A DNA stretch of 64,000 nt from Marinobacter lipolyticus (GCF_018424605.1 NZ_QTKT01000008.1:124001-188000), one strand, 5' to 3'. Shown: positions 36,770 to 48,390, counted from the stretch's first letter. A program made the numbers and translations. The notes: generated by a model from the sequence alone, not told the origin.

Positions 36770-37162
36770 CTAGAATACGGTGCAGATGACTTCGCCACCC
36801 ACGCCAGCAGCACGTGCGGCGCGGTCTGTCATAACGCCCTTGGACGTTGAGACAATCGCGACTCCCAGACCACCGGATACCTTCGGCAGTTCCCCAGCGC
36901 CTTTGTACTGGCGCAGACTCGGACGGCTGACCCGCTTGATCTCTTCAATAACCGGCTTGCCGCCGAAGTATTTCAGAGTAATCGTCAGCTCGGGCTTCGC
37001 GTCAGCTGAAACGGAAAAATCTGCAACGTAACCTTCGTCCTTGAGGACCTGGGCTACGGAGATCTTCATCTTTGAAGCCGGCATGGCCACATCGGCCTTT
37101 TGTGCCATCTGTGCGTTACGGATACGGGTAAACATATCCGCAAGCGTATCTTGCATACTCAT
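36770..37162 (-). CDS. rpsH: 30S ribosomal protein S8
   Basis: Central 16S rRNA binder, and in E. coli the translational repressor of the spc operon. Seen: 130 aa, the same length as the E. coli protein. [20 protein letters not shown] opens it and [20 protein letters not shown] is near the end. The frame is open 19 codons further up but lacks a ribosome site; an ATG two codons in is a minor alternative. An 88-bp spacer from rpsN is the longest inside the spc operon. Confidence 0.98.
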   Translation of the reverse strand: MSMQDTLADMFTRIRNAQMAQKADVAMPASKMKISVAQVLKDEGYVADFSVSADAKPELTITLKYFGGKPVIEEIKRVSRPSLRQYKGAGELPKVSGGLGVAIVSTSKGVMTDRAARAAGVGGEVICTVF

Positions 37163-37250
37163 TGGTATGAGACTCCTGATCTTTTTAGTTGTGCAGCGGC
37201 GCGCCGCACCGCTTACCAACGGGCACCTGACCGAAGCCAGGATACCTGTC

Positions 37251-37556
37251 TTACCAGCTTGCTTTGGTCAGACCCGGTACGTCGCCACGCATGCCGTACT
37301 CACGGAGTTTGATCCGTGAAAGTTCGAACTTGCGCAGAACGCCATGGGGACGACCAGTCACCTGGCAACGATTACGCAGGCGTGAAGGACTGGCATCGCG
37401 AGGAAGCTGCTGGAGCTTCATCTGTGCGTCCCAACGCTCGTCGTCGCTGGTATTCGGGTTCTTGATAATCGCCTTGAGCTCTGCACGCTTCGCTGCAAAC
37501 TTCGCAACGGTTTTTTCGCGCTTGAGCTCTCGGTTCTTCATGGAAACCTTAGCCAT
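37251..37556 (-). CDS. rpsN: 30S ribosomal protein S14, zinc-free form
   Basis: Head protein of the small subunit. Seen: 101 aa, beginning [20 protein letters not shown]. The signature [20 protein letters not shown] is near the end. No CXXC pair is present, so this is the long cysteine-poor type rather than the short zinc form. It lies 12 bases after rplE in the spc operon. Confidence 0.98.
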   Translation of the reverse strand: MAKVSMKNRELKREKTVAKFAAKRAELKAIIKNPNTSDDERWDAQMKLQQLPRDASPSRLRNRCQVTGRPHGVLRKFELSRIKLREYGMRGDVPGLTKASW

Positions 37557-37568
37557 TACACTCGTTCC

Positions 37569-38108
37569 TTATTTCTTGAACGGAAAGCCGAAGGCTTTCA
37601 ACAGTTCGCGACCTTCGTCGTCGGTACCGGCAGTGGTGGTAATGGTGATGTCCAGACCACGGATCTTGTCGACCTTGTCGTACTCAATTTCCGGGAAAAT
37701 GATCTGCTCACGCACACCCATGCTGTAGTTACCACGACCGTCGAACGATTTGGGGTTCAGACCGCGGAAGTCACGAACGCGGGGAACCGCGATGTGCACC
37801 AGACGATCAAAGAAGTCCCACATACGCTCGCCGCGCAGAGTAACCTTACAACCGATAGGCCAGCCTTCCCGGATTTTGAAACCCGCGACGGACTTACGTG
37901 CCTTGGTGACAACCGCTTTCTGACCTGCCAGGCGCTCAAGATCCGCCACGGCATTTTCAATCAGCTTCTTGTCACCAACCGCTTCACCGACACCCATATT
38001 CAGGGTGATCTTTTCGATACGCGGCACCTGCATGATGTTCTTGTAGCCGAACTCCTTCTGCAGGGCGGGTACCACTTCCTTACTGTACTGCTCTTTCATG
38101 TTAAGCAT
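37569..38108 (-). CDS. rplE: 50S ribosomal protein L5
   Basis: Binds 5S rRNA and touches the P-site tRNA. Seen: 179 aa, equal to E. coli L5 when started at this ATG ([17 protein letters not shown]). Blocks [35 protein letters not shown] and [16 protein letters not shown] are intact. A GGTGGTGG ribosome site precedes it. A start four codons earlier or three later is possible. It lies 15 bases after rplX. Confidence 0.97.
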   Translation of the reverse strand: MLNMKEQYSKEVVPALQKEFGYKNIMQVPRIEKITLNMGVGEAVGDKKLIENAVADLERLAGQKAVVTKARKSVAGFKIREGWPIGCKVTLRGERMWDFFDRLVHIAVPRVRDFRGLNPKSFDGRGNYSMGVREQIIFPEIEYDKVDKIRGLDITITTTAGTDDEGRELLKAFGFPFKK

Positions 38109-38123
38109 CGTAACCACCACCGC

Positions 38124-38444
38124 TTACTGGTTATCGACAGCTTCGTTCGTGGACTTGAAGATCCGCACTTTAGCGCCGTCTTCCTTGATCTGGAAGCCTA
38201 CGCGATCGGCTTTGCCGGTCTGCGGATTAAAAATAGCCACGTTGGAAGCCTGGATAGGTGCTTCTTTCTCGACGATGCCACCTGGGGTGCCCAGCATCGG
38301 GTTCGGCTTGGTGTGCTTCTTCATCATGTTGATGCCAGAAACAATCACTCGGCCATCGTCCTGAACCTTCAGGACTTTACCACGTTTGCCTTTATCTTTC
38401 CCCGTGGTGACGATTACTTCGTCATCTCGTTTGATCTTTTTCAT
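38124..38444 (-). CDS. rplX: 50S ribosomal protein L24
   Basis: Assembly initiator protein near the exit tunnel. Seen: 106 aa. The N-terminal KOW motif is [21 protein letters not shown] followed by GKVLKV. The central part [20 protein letters not shown] is typical. It lies 16 bases after rplN and 15 before rplE, in standard spc order. Confidence 0.97.
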   Translation of the reverse strand: MKKIKRDDEVIVTTGKDKGKRGKVLKVQDDGRVIVSGINMMKKHTKPNPMLGTPGGIVEKEAPIQASNVAIFNPQTGKADRVGFQIKEDGAKVRIFKSTNEAVDNQ

Positions 38445-38460
38445 AACCGGCCTCTGGTCC

Positions 38461-38829
38461 TTAAAGTACTTCGGGTGCCAGTGAGATAATCTTCATGAAC
38501 TTCTCGTTACGCAGTTCACGGGTAACCGGTCCGAAGATACGGGTACCAATGGGAGCGTCCTGATTGTTCAGAAGTACCGCCGCGTTACCGTCAAAACGGA
38601 TCAGCGAACCGTCCGGACGACGCACACCCTTGCGGGTACGTACTACAACAGCCTTCAGGACCTGGCCTTTCTTCACCTTGCCGCGGGGGATGGCTTCCTT
38701 GACGGTCACCTTGATGATATCCCCAACGCTTGCATAGCGCCGGTGTGAACCGCCCAGGACCTTGATGCACATCACCTGACGCGCACCGCTGTTATCCGCG
38801 ACTTCAAGCATTGTTTGAGTCTGAATCAT
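38461..38829 (-). CDS. rplN: 50S ribosomal protein L14
   Basis: Intersubunit-bridge protein. Seen: 122 aa, the invariable family length. [20 protein letters not shown] opens it, and [20 protein letters not shown] and [20 protein letters not shown] follow. It is the first gene of the spc set here. It follows rpsQ after only 18 bases with no terminator or strong promoter visible, so the S10 and spc operons may be read as one. Confidence 0.98.
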   Translation of the reverse strand: MIQTQTMLEVADNSGARQVMCIKVLGGSHRRYASVGDIIKVTVKEAIPRGKVKKGQVLKAVVVRTRKGVRRPDGSLIRFDGNAAVLLNNQDAPIGTRIFGPVTRELRNEKFMKIISLAPEVL

Positions 38830-38847
38830 GGTTGTTCTCCGGGCGAA

Positions 38848-39114
38848 TTACACCTTGGATGCCGTTTCGGTAACTTCCACCAGGGCCCAGCTCTTGGTCT
38901 TGGAGACCGGACGGGTTTCCTGGATCGTTACAGTGTCACCGATATTGCACTGGTTGCTCTCATCGTGAGCATGGATCTTGGTTGAGCGCTTCATGTACTT
39001 ACCGTACAGAGGGTGCTTTACCTGGCGCTCAACCAGGACAACGATGGACTTCTCCATCTTGTTGCTCACGACCTTGCCGCTCAGAGTTCTGGCAGTTTGG
39101 GTAGCTTCGGTCAT
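38848..39114 (-). CDS. rpsQ: 30S ribosomal protein S17
   Basis: Early-assembly 16S rRNA binder. Seen: 88 aa. [20 protein letters not shown] starts the OB-fold, and [20 protein letters not shown] and [15 protein letters not shown] follow. The upstream seven-codon extension lies in rpmC and is rejected; the ATG is one base after the rpmC stop. Last gene of the S10 operon. Confidence 0.98.
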   Translation of the reverse strand: MTEATQTARTLSGKVVSNKMEKSIVVLVERQVKHPLYGKYMKRSTKIHAHDESNQCNIGDTVTIQETRPVSKTKSWALVEVTETASKV

Positions 39115-39115
39115 G

Positions 39116-39307
39116 TCACTGTCCTGCCTTTTCATTCAATACTGTTTTCACGCGAGCGATGTCGCGCTTCACATTGCCGAGAAGGTGAGACTGATTCAGC
39201 TGGCCTGTCGCTTTACGCATGCGCAGGTTGAACTGCTCCTTCAGGAGGTCGATCAGCTCGCTGTTCAGCTCCTCGACGGACTTTTCACGCAGCTCTGTTG
39301 CTTTCAT
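39116..39307 (-). CDS. rpmC: 50S ribosomal protein L29
   Basis: Exit-tunnel rim protein near the trigger-factor and SRP docking site. Seen: 63 aa, two helices. [20 protein letters not shown] begins it and [18 protein letters not shown] ends it. The ATG shares one base with the rplP stop (TGATG); the GTG just before it is inferior. One base separates it from rpsQ. Confidence 0.97.
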   Translation of the reverse strand: MKATELREKSVEELNSELIDLLKEQFNLRMRKATGQLNQSHLLGNVKRDIARVKTVLNEKAGQ

Positions 39308-39720
39308 CACATCACCGTCCTCGTTACAAAGGTGGTCTGTACCGGCAGTTTGGCCGCCGCAAGAGTGAAGGCTTCGCGTGCGATATCTTCAGCAACACCT
39401 TCCATCTCATAGAGCATGCGGCCCGGCTGAATCTCAGCCACCCAATACTCGACAGAACCCTTACCTTTACCCATTCGAACTTCCAGCGGCTTACCGGTGA
39501 TCGGCTTGTCCGGGAATACCCGGATCCAGATCTTACCGCCCCGCTTGATGCGGCGAGTCATGGTACGACGCGCTGCCTCAATCTGGCGCGCAGTTATACG
39601 CCCACGGCTGGTCGCCTTCAATCCGTATTCACCGAAGCTCACCTTGTTAGCGCGGTGAGCGAGGCCGGTGTTACGGCCTTTCATTACCTTGCGAAATTTG
39701 GTGCGTTTTGGTTGCAGCAT
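39307..39720 (-). CDS. rplP: 50S ribosomal protein L16
   Basis: Binds near the A-site tRNA elbow. Seen: 137 aa. [20 protein letters not shown] opens it and [20 protein letters not shown] is characteristic. The basic Arg in [19 protein letters not shown] is normal; in E. coli Arg81 of L16 is hydroxylated. It overlaps rpmC by one base and lies 12 bases after rpsC. Confidence 0.98.
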   Translation of the reverse strand: MLQPKRTKFRKVMKGRNTGLAHRANKVSFGEYGLKATSRGRITARQIEAARRTMTRRIKRGGKIWIRVFPDKPITGKPLEVRMGKGKGSVEYWVAEIQPGRMLYEMEGVAEDIAREAFTLAAAKLPVQTTFVTRTVM

Positions 39721-39732
39721 AAGAGTGCCCCT

Positions 39733-40416
39733 TTACTTAGAACCTTTCTTCCCAGAGGCTTTCTTGTCAGCACGGACCTGCTCCATACCACCAAGAATCT
39801 CACCTTTGAAGATCCATACCTTGACGCCGATAACGCCGTAAGTGGTATGCGCTTCGTAGGTTGCGTAATCAATATCTGCACGCAGAGTGTGCAGAGGTAC
39901 ACGACCTTCGCGATACCACTCGGAACGCGCGATTTCAGCACCCCCGAGACGTCCGCCTACCTGAATCTTGATACCCTTGGCGCCTTGACGCATAGCGTTC
40001 TGTACCGCGCGCTTCATGGCACGACGGAACATCACACGGCGCTCCAGCTGACCGGCAACATTCTGCGCTACCAGGCGGGCATCCAGGTCCGGCTTGCGGA
40101 CTTCTTCGATGTTGATGTGCACGGGCACACCCATCATGTCGCTGACTTCGCGACGCAGACGGTCAACATCTTCACCCTTCTTACCGATAACAATACCGGG
40201 ACGGGCTGTATGGATCGTGATACGGGCGTTCTGAGCAGGGCGCTCGATCACAATCTTACTGACAGACGCCTTAACCAGACGCTTGTCGAGGAATTCACGA
40301 ACCTGAATGTCGTTCAACAGGTTTTTCGCGTATTCCTTTTTGTCGGCATACCAGACTGAGTTGTGCTCTTTGATCACACCCAGGCGAATGCCGGTTGGAT
40401 TTACTTTATGACCCAT
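39733..40416 (-). CDS. rpsC: 30S ribosomal protein S3
   Basis: mRNA-entry protein with helicase function together with S4 and S5. Seen: 227 aa. [20 protein letters not shown] starts it, and the KH domain has [15 protein letters not shown]. The C-domain [21 protein letters not shown] is intact. A Lys/Gly/Ser tail ends the protein. It lies 11 bases after rplV. Confidence 0.98.
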   Translation of the reverse strand: MGHKVNPTGIRLGVIKEHNSVWYADKKEYAKNLLNDIQVREFLDKRLVKASVSKIVIERPAQNARITIHTARPGIVIGKKGEDVDRLRREVSDMMGVPVHINIEEVRKPDLDARLVAQNVAGQLERRVMFRRAMKRAVQNAMRQGAKGIKIQVGGRLGGAEIARSEWYREGRVPLHTLRADIDYATYEAHTTYGVIGVKVWIFKGEILGGMEQVRADKKASGKKGSK

Positions 40417-40427
40417 CTGAGCATCTC

Positions 40428-40760
40428 CTACTTGTCGGCGACCTTGACGGTGATATGGCAGGTGCGCTTGAAAATCCGGTCAGCGCGCCCCTTGGCTCGA
40501 GCTTTGATTCGCTTGAGCGTCGGACCTTCATCCACCATCACGGTGGAGACCCGCAGATCATCTACGTCGAGACCTTCGTTGTGCTCAGCATTGGCAATGG
40601 CGGATTCAAGAGCTTTCTTGATCACGACCGCCGCCTTCTTCGGGCTGAAAGTCAGAATGTTCAGGGCGTCCTCAACAGCCTTGCCGCGTACTTGGTCAGC
40701 GACAAGACGCGCTTTCTGAGCTGAGAGGCGAGCGCCCTTGTACTTAGCCGCTACTTCCAT
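40428..40760 (-). CDS. rplV: 50S ribosomal protein L22
   Basis: Lines the peptide exit tunnel with its beta-hairpin. Seen: 110 aa, the same as E. coli from this start ([20 protein letters not shown]). The hairpin tip region [18 protein letters not shown] shows the normal macrolide-sensitive length. The five-codon upstream extension is rejected for lack of a ribosome site. It lies 17 bases after rpsS. Confidence 0.98.
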   Translation of the reverse strand: MEVAAKYKGARLSAQKARLVADQVRGKAVEDALNILTFSPKKAAVVIKKALESAIANAEHNEGLDVDDLRVSTVMVDEGPTLKRIKARAKGRADRIFKRTCHITVKVADK

Positions 40761-40777
40761 TTCTATTCCCCTCACAA

Positions 40778-41053
40778 TCAGCGTTTAGCTTTCTTGTCGG
40801 CCGCATGACCACGATAAGTACGCGTTGCCGCGAACTCACCCAGTTTATGCCCGACCATATCTTCGGTGACATAAACCGGCACGTGTTGCTTGCCGTTGTG
40901 GACTGCAATGGTCAAGCCTACGAACTCCGGAAAGATCGTCGAACGACGGGACCAGGTCTTGATCGGACGCTTGTCGTTCGCTTCCAGAGCTGCCTCGACC
41001 TTCTTCAACAGATGCAGGTCTATAAAAGGACCTTTCTTTAAAGAACGTGGCAC
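40778..41053 (-). CDS. rpsS: 30S ribosomal protein S19
   Basis: Small-subunit head protein contacting S13. Seen: 91 aa. It starts with GTG, giving [20 protein letters not shown], with GAGG eight bases upstream. Family blocks [20 protein letters not shown] and [20 protein letters not shown] follow. It lies 23 bases after rplB and 17 before rplV. Confidence 0.98.
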   Translation of the reverse strand: MPRSLKKGPFIDLHLLKKVEAALEANDKRPIKTWSRRSTIFPEFVGLTIAVHNGKQHVPVYVTEDMVGHKLGEFAATRTYRGHAADKKAKR

Positions 41054-41076
41054 AGCATTTACCTCTATGTAGTCGT

Positions 41077-41904
41077 TTACTTGGCTGAACGACGACGTAC
41101 TATCATCTTGTCAGTACGCTTGTTCTTACGAGTCTTATGCCCTTTGGTCGGAACACCCCACGGAGTAACCGGGTGACGCCCGCCAGAGGTACGCCCTTCA
41201 CCACCACCATGTGGGTGGTCAACTGGGTTCATAGCAACACCACGTACTGTTGGACGTTTACCGCGCCAACGTGATGCACCCGCTTTACCAAGCTGCTTGA
41301 GGCTGTGCTCGCTGTTGGACACTTCACCCAACGTTGCGCGACAGTCAACAAGCACCTTTCGCATTTCACCTGAGCGCAGGCGGATGGTGGCATAAGCACC
41401 TTCACGCGCTACCAGCTGTACGGATGCGCCCGCAGAGCGAGCCAGCTGGGCACCTTTGCCAGGCTTGAGTTCGACGCAGTGAATAACGGAACCGACCGGA
41501 ATATTCCGGAGCGGAAGCGTGCTACCCACTTTAATCGGCGCGTCGATACCGGAGCGCACAGGATCGCCAATCTGCATGCCTTTGGGAGCGATAATGTAGC
41601 GACGCTCGCCATCGGCGTACTTCAGCAGTGCGATGTGCGCAGAGCGGTTCGGATCGTATTCCAGGCGCTCAATAGTCGCCGGGATACCATCTTTGGTCCG
41701 CTTGAAATCGATGACACGGTAGTGCTGCTTGTGGCCACCACCAATGTGACGAGTAGTAATGCGGCCCACATTGTTACGGCCACCAGACTTACTCTTTGTT
41801 TCTACCAACGGCTCGTATGGGCGCCCTTTGTGCAGATCCGGGTTGTAAAGCTTTACAACGTGACGGCGTCCGGCAGATGTTGGCTTGGTTTTGACGATCG
41901 GCAT
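41077..41904 (-). CDS. rplB: 50S ribosomal protein L2
   Basis: Primary 23S rRNA binder near the peptidyl transferase centre. Seen: 275 aa. [20 protein letters not shown] opens it. The C-terminal loop [20 protein letters not shown] contains the conserved His long implicated in peptidyl transferase assembly. A basic end ([19 protein letters not shown]) completes it. It lies 17 bases after rplW in the S10 operon. Confidence 0.99.
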   Translation of the reverse strand: MPIVKTKPTSAGRRHVVKLYNPDLHKGRPYEPLVETKSKSGGRNNVGRITTRHIGGGHKQHYRVIDFKRTKDGIPATIERLEYDPNRSAHIALLKYADGERRYIIAPKGMQIGDPVRSGIDAPIKVGSTLPLRNIPVGSVIHCVELKPGKGAQLARSAGASVQLVAREGAYATIRLRSGEMRKVLVDCRATLGEVSNSEHSLKQLGKAGASRWRGKRPTVRGVAMNPVDHPHGGGEGRTSGGRHPVTPWGVPTKGHKTRKNKRTDKMIVRRRSAK

Positions 41905-41921
41905 ATTACGACCCCTTTACC

Positions 41922-42215
41922 TTATTCCACATCCAGAAAATCGATGTCCTGACCTTCAGCCAGCTTTACGTAAGCCTTACGAATGTCATTACGCTTGCCG
42001 AACCCGCGGATAGTGCGCTTAAGCTTACCCTTACGGTTCAGAACCTGAACACCTTCGACGGTGACGTTGAACAGCTGCTCAACGGCTTTCTTGATCTCGG
42101 GCTTGGTGGCGTCCGGGGCAACCCGGAAGACAACCTGGCCGTGCTCGGCCACCAGAGAAGCTTTCTCAGATACGTGCGGCCCAAGCAGGACCTTGTAAAT
42201 GCGTTCCTGATTCAT
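41922..42215 (-). CDS. rplW: 50S ribosomal protein L23
   Basis: Exit-tunnel protein and docking site for trigger factor and SRP. Seen: 97 aa. [20 protein letters not shown] begins it, and [20 protein letters not shown] and the tunnel loop [19 protein letters not shown] follow. The ATG overlaps the rplD stop (ATGA), giving coupled translation. Confidence 0.98.
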   Translation of the reverse strand: MNQERIYKVLLGPHVSEKASLVAEHGQVVFRVAPDATKPEIKKAVEQLFNVTVEGVQVLNRKGKLKRTIRGFGKRNDIRKAYVKLAEGQDIDFLDVE

Positions 42216-42817
42216 CCCAGCATCTCCTCGATCTTCTTCAGAGCGGGAACGGTCACGACGACCTTCTCGAAAGCAACCAGGCTCACCGGGTCCAGACCAG
42301 CAATGTCGCGCACATCGATGTGCGGGATGTTGCGTGATGCCAGGTGCAGATTCTGCTCGACGTTATCGGCAAGAATCAGCGCGTTGGTTACACCGATATC
42401 CTTCAGCTTGGCGCTGAACGCCTTGGTCTTGGGGCTGTCGACGTTCATATCGTCAACCACCACCAGCCGCTCCTGACGAACCAGCTCGGAAAAAATGGAG
42501 CGCATCGCTGCGCGGTACATCTTACGGTTGACCTTCTGCTCGAAATCGCGAGGCTTCGCAGCAAAAGTCACACCACCGGAGCGCCAGATCGGGCTACGGA
42601 TAGTACCGGCACGGGCACGACCAGTGCCCTTCTGACGCCAGGGCTTCTTACCACCGCCACTGACTTCTGAACGCGTCTTCTGAGCCTTGGTGCCCTGACG
42701 ACCAGCTGCCATATAAGCAGTAACCACCTGGTGAACCAGCGACTCGTTAAAATCTTTGGCAAACGCAGCTTCGGAAACAGTGATTCCTTTGCCGCTACCT
42801 GTAATAGTCAATTCCAT
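42212..42817 (-). CDS. rplD: 50S ribosomal protein L4
   Basis: Tunnel-lining protein, and in E. coli the repressor of the S10 operon. Seen: 201 aa. The long extended loop [20 protein letters not shown] and [21 protein letters not shown] is present. The N-terminus [19 protein letters not shown] is normal. It lies 11 bases after rplC and overlaps rplW. The S10 leader here is short, so E. coli-type L4 control is doubtful. Confidence 0.98.
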   Translation of the reverse strand: MELTITGSGKGITVSEAAFAKDFNESLVHQVVTAYMAAGRQGTKAQKTRSEVSGGGKKPWRQKGTGRARAGTIRSPIWRSGGVTFAAKPRDFEQKVNRKMYRAAMRSIFSELVRQERLVVVDDMNVDSPKTKAFSAKLKDIGVTNALILADNVEQNLHLASRNIPHIDVRDIAGLDPVSLVAFEKVVVTVPALKKIEEMLG

Positions 42818-42828
42818 CGAACCGCTCC

Positions 42829-43467
42829 TCAGGCTTTAACTGCAGGCTTGATGACAACGTTACCGCCGGTCGCGCCGGGAACGGCACCACTTACCAGCAG
42901 CAGGTTGCGCTCGGCATCGACACGGACGATCTTCAGGTTCTGCACAGTCACCTGCGCGTTACCCATCTGGCCCGCCATCTTCTTGCCCTTGAACACCTTA
43001 CCCGGAGTCTGGTTCTGACCGATGGAACCCGGAGCACGATGAGACAGTGAGTTACCGTGAGTCGCATCCTGCATGGAGAAGTTCCAGCGCTTAACACCGC
43101 CCTGGAAACCTTTACCCTTGGACTGACCTACAGCATCGACAACCTGACCGTCTTCGAAGACAGAAGCAGTGATCTCGCCACCGGCCACCAGGTCTTCACC
43201 TTCGCCATCGGCCAGCCGGAATTCCCACATACCACGACCGGCTTCAACACCGGCTTTGGCATAGTGGCCTGCTTCGCTCTTGGTCACACGAGAGGAACGA
43301 CGGGCACCCACAGTTACCTGAACTGCACGATAGCCATCGCTTTCAAGAGTTTTCAGTTGGGTAATGCGGTTGGGCTCAACCTCGATTACCGTAACGGGCA
43401 GCGCCTGCCCATCTTCCGTAAAAATACGGGTCATACCGGCCTTACGACCGACAACACCAATTGCCAT
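42829..43467 (-). CDS. rplC: 50S ribosomal protein L3
   Basis: One of two initiators of 50S assembly, reaching the peptidyl transferase centre. Seen: 212 aa. [20 protein letters not shown] begins it, and the tip [20 protein letters not shown] carries the Gln methylated by PrmB in E. coli. It lies 76 bases after rpsJ; this spacer holds no obvious signal beyond the ribosome site. Confidence 0.98.
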   Translation of the reverse strand: MAIGVVGRKAGMTRIFTEDGQALPVTVIEVEPNRITQLKTLESDGYRAVQVTVGARRSSRVTKSEAGHYAKAGVEAGRGMWEFRLADGEGEDLVAGGEITASVFEDGQVVDAVGQSKGKGFQGGVKRWNFSMQDATHGNSLSHRAPGSIGQNQTPGKVFKGKKMAGQMGNAQVTVQNLKIVRVDAERNLLLVSGAVPGATGGNVVIKPAVKA

Positions 43468-43543
43468 GTTTCACCTCTTAAGTGTACGGGGCTCTCACCC
43501 TCTATGGCCTTATGACAGTTACACAGACTAATACCGGGCGGTA

Positions 43544-43855
43544 TTAGCCGAGGCTGATCTGAACGTCTACACCTGCTGCCAGGTCCAGCTTCATCAAAGC
43601 ATCTACTGTCTTTTCCGTCGGCTCAACAATGTCGAGCAAACGCTTGTGAGTACGAATTTCATACTGATCACGCGCGTCTTTGTTGACGTGCGGGGAGATC
43701 AGAACAGTGTACTTTTCCTTCCGCGTCGGCAGAGGGATAGGTCCACGCACCTGAGCGCCGGTCCGCTTAGCGGTATCGACAATCTCCTGCGTGGACTGGT
43801 CGATCAGGCGGTAATCAAACGCCTTCAACCGGATTCGAATTTTTTGGCTTTGCAT
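43544..43855 (-). CDS. rpsJ: 30S ribosomal protein S10 / NusE
   Basis: Head protein of the small subunit, also the NusE factor of antitermination and the link to NusG. Seen: 103 aa, invariant length. [20 protein letters not shown] opens it and [20 protein letters not shown] is the family core. It is the first gene of the S10 operon, about 55 bases after its predicted transcription start. Confidence 0.99.
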
Positions 43856-43917
43856 GATGCACCAAACTCCACTCGTAGCAGCTACTTGTTTAGCCGACCT
43901 TCAAAAAAAGGAGCCGC

Positions 43918-43946
43918 ATTGTATGCATAATACCCAACCATGTCAA
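43918..43946 (-). promoter_or_regulatory. Promoter of the S10 operon
   Basis: A perfect TTGACA (43941-43946), 17-bp spacer and TACAAT (43918-43923) on the minus strand. Transcription should start near 43911, giving a leader of only about 55 nt. It lies just past the tufA terminator. Confidence 0.9.
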
Positions 43947-43989
43947 CTGCCATGAAGCGTGACACGGTCGGGCATGATGTGCGGCCTTA

Positions 43990-44022
43990 ACGGAAAAAGG
44001 GGCTGACGTATCAGCCCCTTTT
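43990..44022 (-). terminator. Rho-independent terminator of tufA
   Basis: AAAAGGGGCTGA (43995-44006) pairs with TCAGCCCCTTTT (44011-44022) around four bases. On the minus strand a T-run forms the 3' side. It lies about 20 bases after the tufA stop and ends the str operon. Confidence 0.93.
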
Positions 44023-44040
44023 CCTGATCAAACGAGCAAC

Positions 44041-45237
44041 TTACTCGATGATCTTGGAGACCACGCCGGCACCAACGGTACGGCCGCCTTCGCGAATCGC
44101 GAAGCGCAGACCATCTTCCATGGCGATCGGGGCGATCAGGGTAACGCTCATCTTGACGTTGTCACCCGGCATTACCATTTCCACACCTTCCGGCAGTTCG
44201 CAAGAACCGGTTACGTCGGTGGTACGGAAGTAGAACTGCGGACGGTAGCCCTTGAAGAACGGAGTATGACGACCACCTTCTTCTTTGGACAGTACGTACA
44301 CTTCGCACTCGAACTTGGTGTGCGGCTTGATGGTGCCCGGCTTACACAGAACCTGACCACGCTCAACGTCGTCACGCTTGGTACCACGCAGCAGAACACC
44401 AACGTTCTCACCGGCACGACCTTCGTCCAGCAGCTTGCGGAACATCTCAACACCGGTACAGGTGGTCTTGACGGTATCCTTGATACCGACAATCTCAATT
44501 TCCTCACCAACTTTGATGACGCCACGCTCAACACGACCGGTCACAACGGTACCACGACCAGAGATGGAGAATACGTCCTCGATCGGCATCAGGAACGGCT
44601 GATCGATGGCACGCTCCGGCTCAGGGATGTAGTCATCCAGGGCTTCTACCAGCTTCTTCACAGCGGTAGTACCCATTTCGTTGTCGTCTTTGCCTTCCAG
44701 CGCCATCAGCGCAGAACCGGTGACAATCGGAGTGTCGTCACCCGGGAAGTCATACTGGCTCAGCAGGTCACGAACTTCCATCTCGACCAGCTCAAGCAGC
44801 TCTTCATCGTCAACCATGTCCGCTTTGTTCAGGAACACAACGATGAAAGGAACGCCTACCTGACGGGACAGCAGGATGTGCTCACGAGTCTGCGGCATGG
44901 GGCCGTCAGCTGCGGAACAAACCAGGATCGCGCCGTCCATCTGAGCCGCACCGGTGATCATGTTCTTCACATAGTCGGCGTGGCCCGGGCAGTCTACGTG
45001 TGCGTAGTGACGGGTCGGAGAATCGTACTCAACGTGAGAGGTGGCGATGGTGATACCACGCGCCTTCTCTTCCGGTGCGTTATCGATCTGATCGAACGCA
45101 CTTGCAGTACCAGTGCCCCAAACCTCGTGACAAACACGGGTCAGCGCTGCGGTCAGAGTAGTTTTGCCATGGTCAACGTGACCAATGGTGCCTACGTTCA
45201 AATGCGGTTTGCTACGGTCAAATTTTTCTTTAGCCAC
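44041..45237 (-). CDS. tufA: Elongation factor Tu, copy A
   Basis: Delivers aminoacyl-tRNA to the ribosome as a GTP complex. Seen: 398 aa. P-loop GHVDHGKT is at 19-26, switch-[10 protein letters not shown] and NKAD are intact. Domains 2 and 3 end [11 protein letters not shown]. It starts with GTG after AGAGGTG, giving [10 protein letters not shown]. It is the last gene of the rpsL-rpsG-fusA-tufA unit. The second copy at 60624-61820 is nearly identical but differs at residues 2, 4, 7, 9, 44-46, 58 and a few later ones. Having two copies buffers EF-Tu supply. Confidence 0.98.
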   Translation of the reverse strand: MAKEKFDRSKPHLNVGTIGHVDHGKTTLTAALTRVCHEVWGTGTASAFDQIDNAPEEKARGITIATSHVEYDSPTRHYAHVDCPGHADYVKNMITGAAQMDGAILVCSAADGPMPQTREHILLSRQVGVPFIVVFLNKADMVDDEELLELVEMEVRDLLSQYDFPGDDTPIVTGSALMALEGKDDNEMGTTAVKKLVEALDDYIPEPERAIDQPFLMPIEDVFSISGRGTVVTGRVERGVIKVGEEIEIVGIKDTVKTTCTGVEMFRKLLDEGRAGENVGVLLRGTKRDDVERGQVLCKPGTIKPHTKFECEVYVLSKEEGGRHTPFFKGYRPQFYFRTTDVTGSCELPEGVEMVMPGDNVKMSVTLIAPIAMEDGLRFAIREGGRTVGAGVVSKIIE

Positions 45238-45271
45238 GGTTACACCTCTTCCTGTTTCTTAAGTCCTGGGA

Positions 45272-47377
45272 TCAACCCTTTTTAATGATCGCTTCGGCAA
45301 TGTTCGAAGGCGCCTCTGAATAACCAGAGAACTCCATCGCGTACGACGCCCGGCCTTGCGTTGCGGAACGCAGGTCAGTGGCATAACCGAACATTTCCGA
45401 CAACGGAACCTCCGCGCGGATAACCTTACCGGCAGGACCTTCGTCCATACCCTGGATAACACCGCGACGACGGTTCAGATCGCCGACAACATCACCCATG
45501 TAGTCTTCCGGGGTCACAACCTCAACTCGCATGATCGGCTCAAGCAGCGCAGGGTTTGCTTCCAGCGCACCCTTCTTCATTGCCATGGAACCAGCAACCT
45601 TGAAGGCCATCTCGTTGGAGTCGACGTCGTGATAGGAACCGTCGTACAGGGTCGCCTTGATACGCAGAAGCGGATAACCAGCCAGACAGCCGTTCTGCAT
45701 CTGCTCTTCGATACCCTGCTGAACTGCCGGGATGTATTCCTTGGGAACAACACCACCAACAATTTCATTCACGAAGATAAAGTTTTCGCCATCTTCATCA
45801 TCCAGCGGCAGCGGCTCAAGCTTGATCTTGACGTGACCATACTGACCACGACCACCAGACTGGCGAACAAACTTGCCTTCCACATCCACCGGCTTGCGGA
45901 TGCACTCACGGTAGGCCACCTGTGGCTTACCAATGTTCGCCTCTACCTTGAACTCGCGACGCATACGGTCAACGATGATATCCAGGTGAAGCTCACCCAT
46001 CCCGGAGATGATGGTCTGACCAGACTCTTCATCGGTCCGGACACGGAATGACGGATCTTCCTGGGCCAGCTTGCCCAGCGCCACACCCATCTTCTCCTGA
46101 TCGGCCTTGGACTTCGGCTCAACGGCAACAGAGATAACCGGCTCCGGGAATTCCATGCGCTCAAGAATAATCTTGTTATTCTCGTCACACAGAGTATCAC
46201 CGGTGGTAACGCTCTTCAGGCCGATGGCAGCGGCGATATCGCCAGCCAGCACTTCCTTGATCTCTTGACGATCCTTGGAGTGCATCTGAACCATACGACC
46301 AACACGCTCTTTCTTACCCTTCACAGAGTTGTAGACCGCGTTGCCGCTTTCCAACTTACCGGAGTAAACCCGGAAGAAGGTCAGCGTACCAACGAACGGG
46401 TCGGTAGCAATCTTGAAGGCAAGCGCAGCAAACGGCGCGTCGTCATCGGCCTGACGAGTTTCCTCGGTGCCGTCTTCGTCAATTTCACCGCGAATGGCTT
46501 TGACTTCATCCGGAGCCGGCAGGAATTCGATCACCGAATCCAGAACCGCCTGTACACCCTTGTTCTTGAACGCGGAGCCACAGGTTGCAACAACGATTTC
46601 GTTAGCGAGGGTACGCATACGCAGACCCTTCTTGATTTCGTCGTTGGTCAGCTCGCCCTCGTCGAGGTACTTCTCCATCAGCTCTTCGTTGGCTTCAGCT
46701 GCGGCTTCCATCATCTGCTCACGGTACATGGCGACTTCGTCAGCCATTTCCGCAGGCACATCCTTCTCGTCGTAGGTCGCACCGGAATCGGCTTCGTTCC
46801 AGTAAATCGCCTTGTTACGAATCAGATCGACAATGCCTTCGAAGTCGTCTTCTGCGCCGATCGGCAACTGAATGGGAACGGCGTTTGCGCCCAGACGGTT
46901 TTTGATCTGGTCAACCACGCGCAGGAAGTTCGCGCCAGCACGGTCCATCTTGTTGACGAACACCATGCGGGGCACTTCGTACTTGTTGGCCTGGCGCCAT
47001 ACAGTCTCGGACTGCGGCTCAACACCGGAGGAACCACAGAACACAACGACAGCGCCGTCGAGTACACGCAGTGAACGCTCTACCTCGATGGTAAAGTCAA
47101 CGTGCCCCGGGGTGTCGATGATGTTGATCCGGTGCTCCGGATACTGCTTGTCCATGCCCTGCCAGAAACAGGTGGTCGCAGCAGAGGTAATGGTGATACC
47201 ACGCTCCTGCTCCTGCTCCATCCAGTCCATGGTAGCTGCACCATCATGAACTTCACCGATTTTGTGGGAAATACCTGTATAGAACAGAACCCGCTCGGTG
47301 GTTGTGGTTTTGCCCGCATCAACGTGCGCACAAATACCAATGTTTCTGTAACGCTTGATAGGAGTCTTGCGTGCCAC
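45272..47377 (-). CDS. fusA: Elongation factor G
   Basis: GTPase that drives ribosomal translocation and, with RRF, recycling. Seen: 701 aa. The P-loop [10 protein letters not shown] is at 17-26, DTPGHVDFT and [10 protein letters not shown] follow. The EF-G-specific domain IV has [16 protein letters not shown] and the C-terminal domain [19 protein letters not shown]. It starts with GTG after [19 protein letters not shown] fits the family. It lies 18 bases after rpsG and 34 before tufA. Confidence 0.98.
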   Translation of the reverse strand: MARKTPIKRYRNIGICAHVDAGKTTTTERVLFYTGISHKIGEVHDGAATMDWMEQEQERGITITSAATTCFWQGMDKQYPEHRINIIDTPGHVDFTIEVERSLRVLDGAVVVFCGSSGVEPQSETVWRQANKYEVPRMVFVNKMDRAGANFLRVVDQIKNRLGANAVPIQLPIGAEDDFEGIVDLIRNKAIYWNEADSGATYDEKDVPAEMADEVAMYREQMMEAAAEANEELMEKYLDEGELTNDEIKKGLRMRTLANEIVVATCGSAFKNKGVQAVLDSVIEFLPAPDEVKAIRGEIDEDGTEETRQADDDAPFAALAFKIATDPFVGTLTFFRVYSGKLESGNAVYNSVKGKKERVGRMVQMHSKDRQEIKEVLAGDIAAAIGLKSVTTGDTLCDENNKIILERMEFPEPVISVAVEPKSKADQEKMGVALGKLAQEDPSFRVRTDEESGQTIISGMGELHLDIIVDRMRREFKVEANIGKPQVAYRECIRKPVDVEGKFVRQSGGRGQYGHVKIKLEPLPLDDEDGENFIFVNEIVGGVVPKEYIPAVQQGIEEQMQNGCLAGYPLLRIKATLYDGSYHDVDSNEMAFKVAGSMAMKKGALEANPALLEPIMRVEVVTPEDYMGDVVGDLNRRRGVIQGMDEGPAGKVIRAEVPLSEMFGYATDLRSATQGRASYAMEFSGYSEAPSNIAEAIIKKG

Positions 47378-47395
47378 TGTATAAACCTCGGCTGA

Positions 47396-47884
<489 letters not shown>

Positions 47885-47905
47885 CTAAAAGGTCTTCAGG
47901 AACCC

Positions 47906-47929
47906 CTGAGATAGCCTGTAGCTACTCAG
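47906..47929 (-). promoter_or_regulatory. Candidate S7 operator hairpin between rpsL and rpsG
   Basis: CTGAGTAGC and GCTA-T-CTCAG (minus strand) form a 9-bp stem with a single bulged base and a five-base loop, about 40 bases before rpsG. Position matches the S7 target in E. coli; primary sequence similarity was not tested. Confidence 0.45.
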
Positions 47930-47981
47930 CCTTACTCTTACCGTTCTGACAAGCAACGATAAAAGACACCCGCTCGGGACA

Positions 47982-48356
47982 TCAGGACTTGGGTCGTTTA
48001 GTACCGTACTTGGAGCGACCCTGCTTACGGTTCTGCACACCCTGGGTGTCCAGTGTTCCGCGAACAGTGTGATAGCGCACACCCGGAAGGTCTTTTACAC
48101 GACCGCCACGGATAAGCACAACACTGTGCTCCTGAAGGTTATGACCTTCACCACCAATGTAAGAGGAAACCTCGAAGCCGTTGGTCAGACGAACACGGCA
48201 CACTTTACGCAGTGCTGAGTTCGGCTTCTTCGGCGTTGTGGTGTACACACGGGTGCACACACCACGGCGCTGAGGACAGGCCTGGAGAGCAGGAACATCG
48301 CTCTTGGCTACCTTGCGCTTACGAGGCTTACGCACCAACTGATTAATCGTTGCCAT
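47982..48356 (-). CDS. rpsL: 30S ribosomal protein S12
   Basis: Decoding-centre protein. Seen: 124 aa. [20 protein letters not shown] opens it, and [20 protein letters not shown] and [19 protein letters not shown] follow. The two streptomycin-determining lysines are the sensitive wild type. The Asp in VKDLPG is the methylthiolation site known from E. coli. Five further codons upstream are rejected because the ATG has the family start. First gene of the str operon. Confidence 0.98.
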   Translation of the reverse strand: MATINQLVRKPRKRKVAKSDVPALQACPQRRGVCTRVYTTTPKKPNSALRKVCRVRLTNGFEVSSYIGGEGHNLQEHSVVLIRGGRVKDLPGVRYHTVRGTLDTQGVQNRKQGRSKYGTKRPKS

Positions 48357-48390
48357 GTAAGCAAACTCCAAAAAACCATATCAATGAAAC

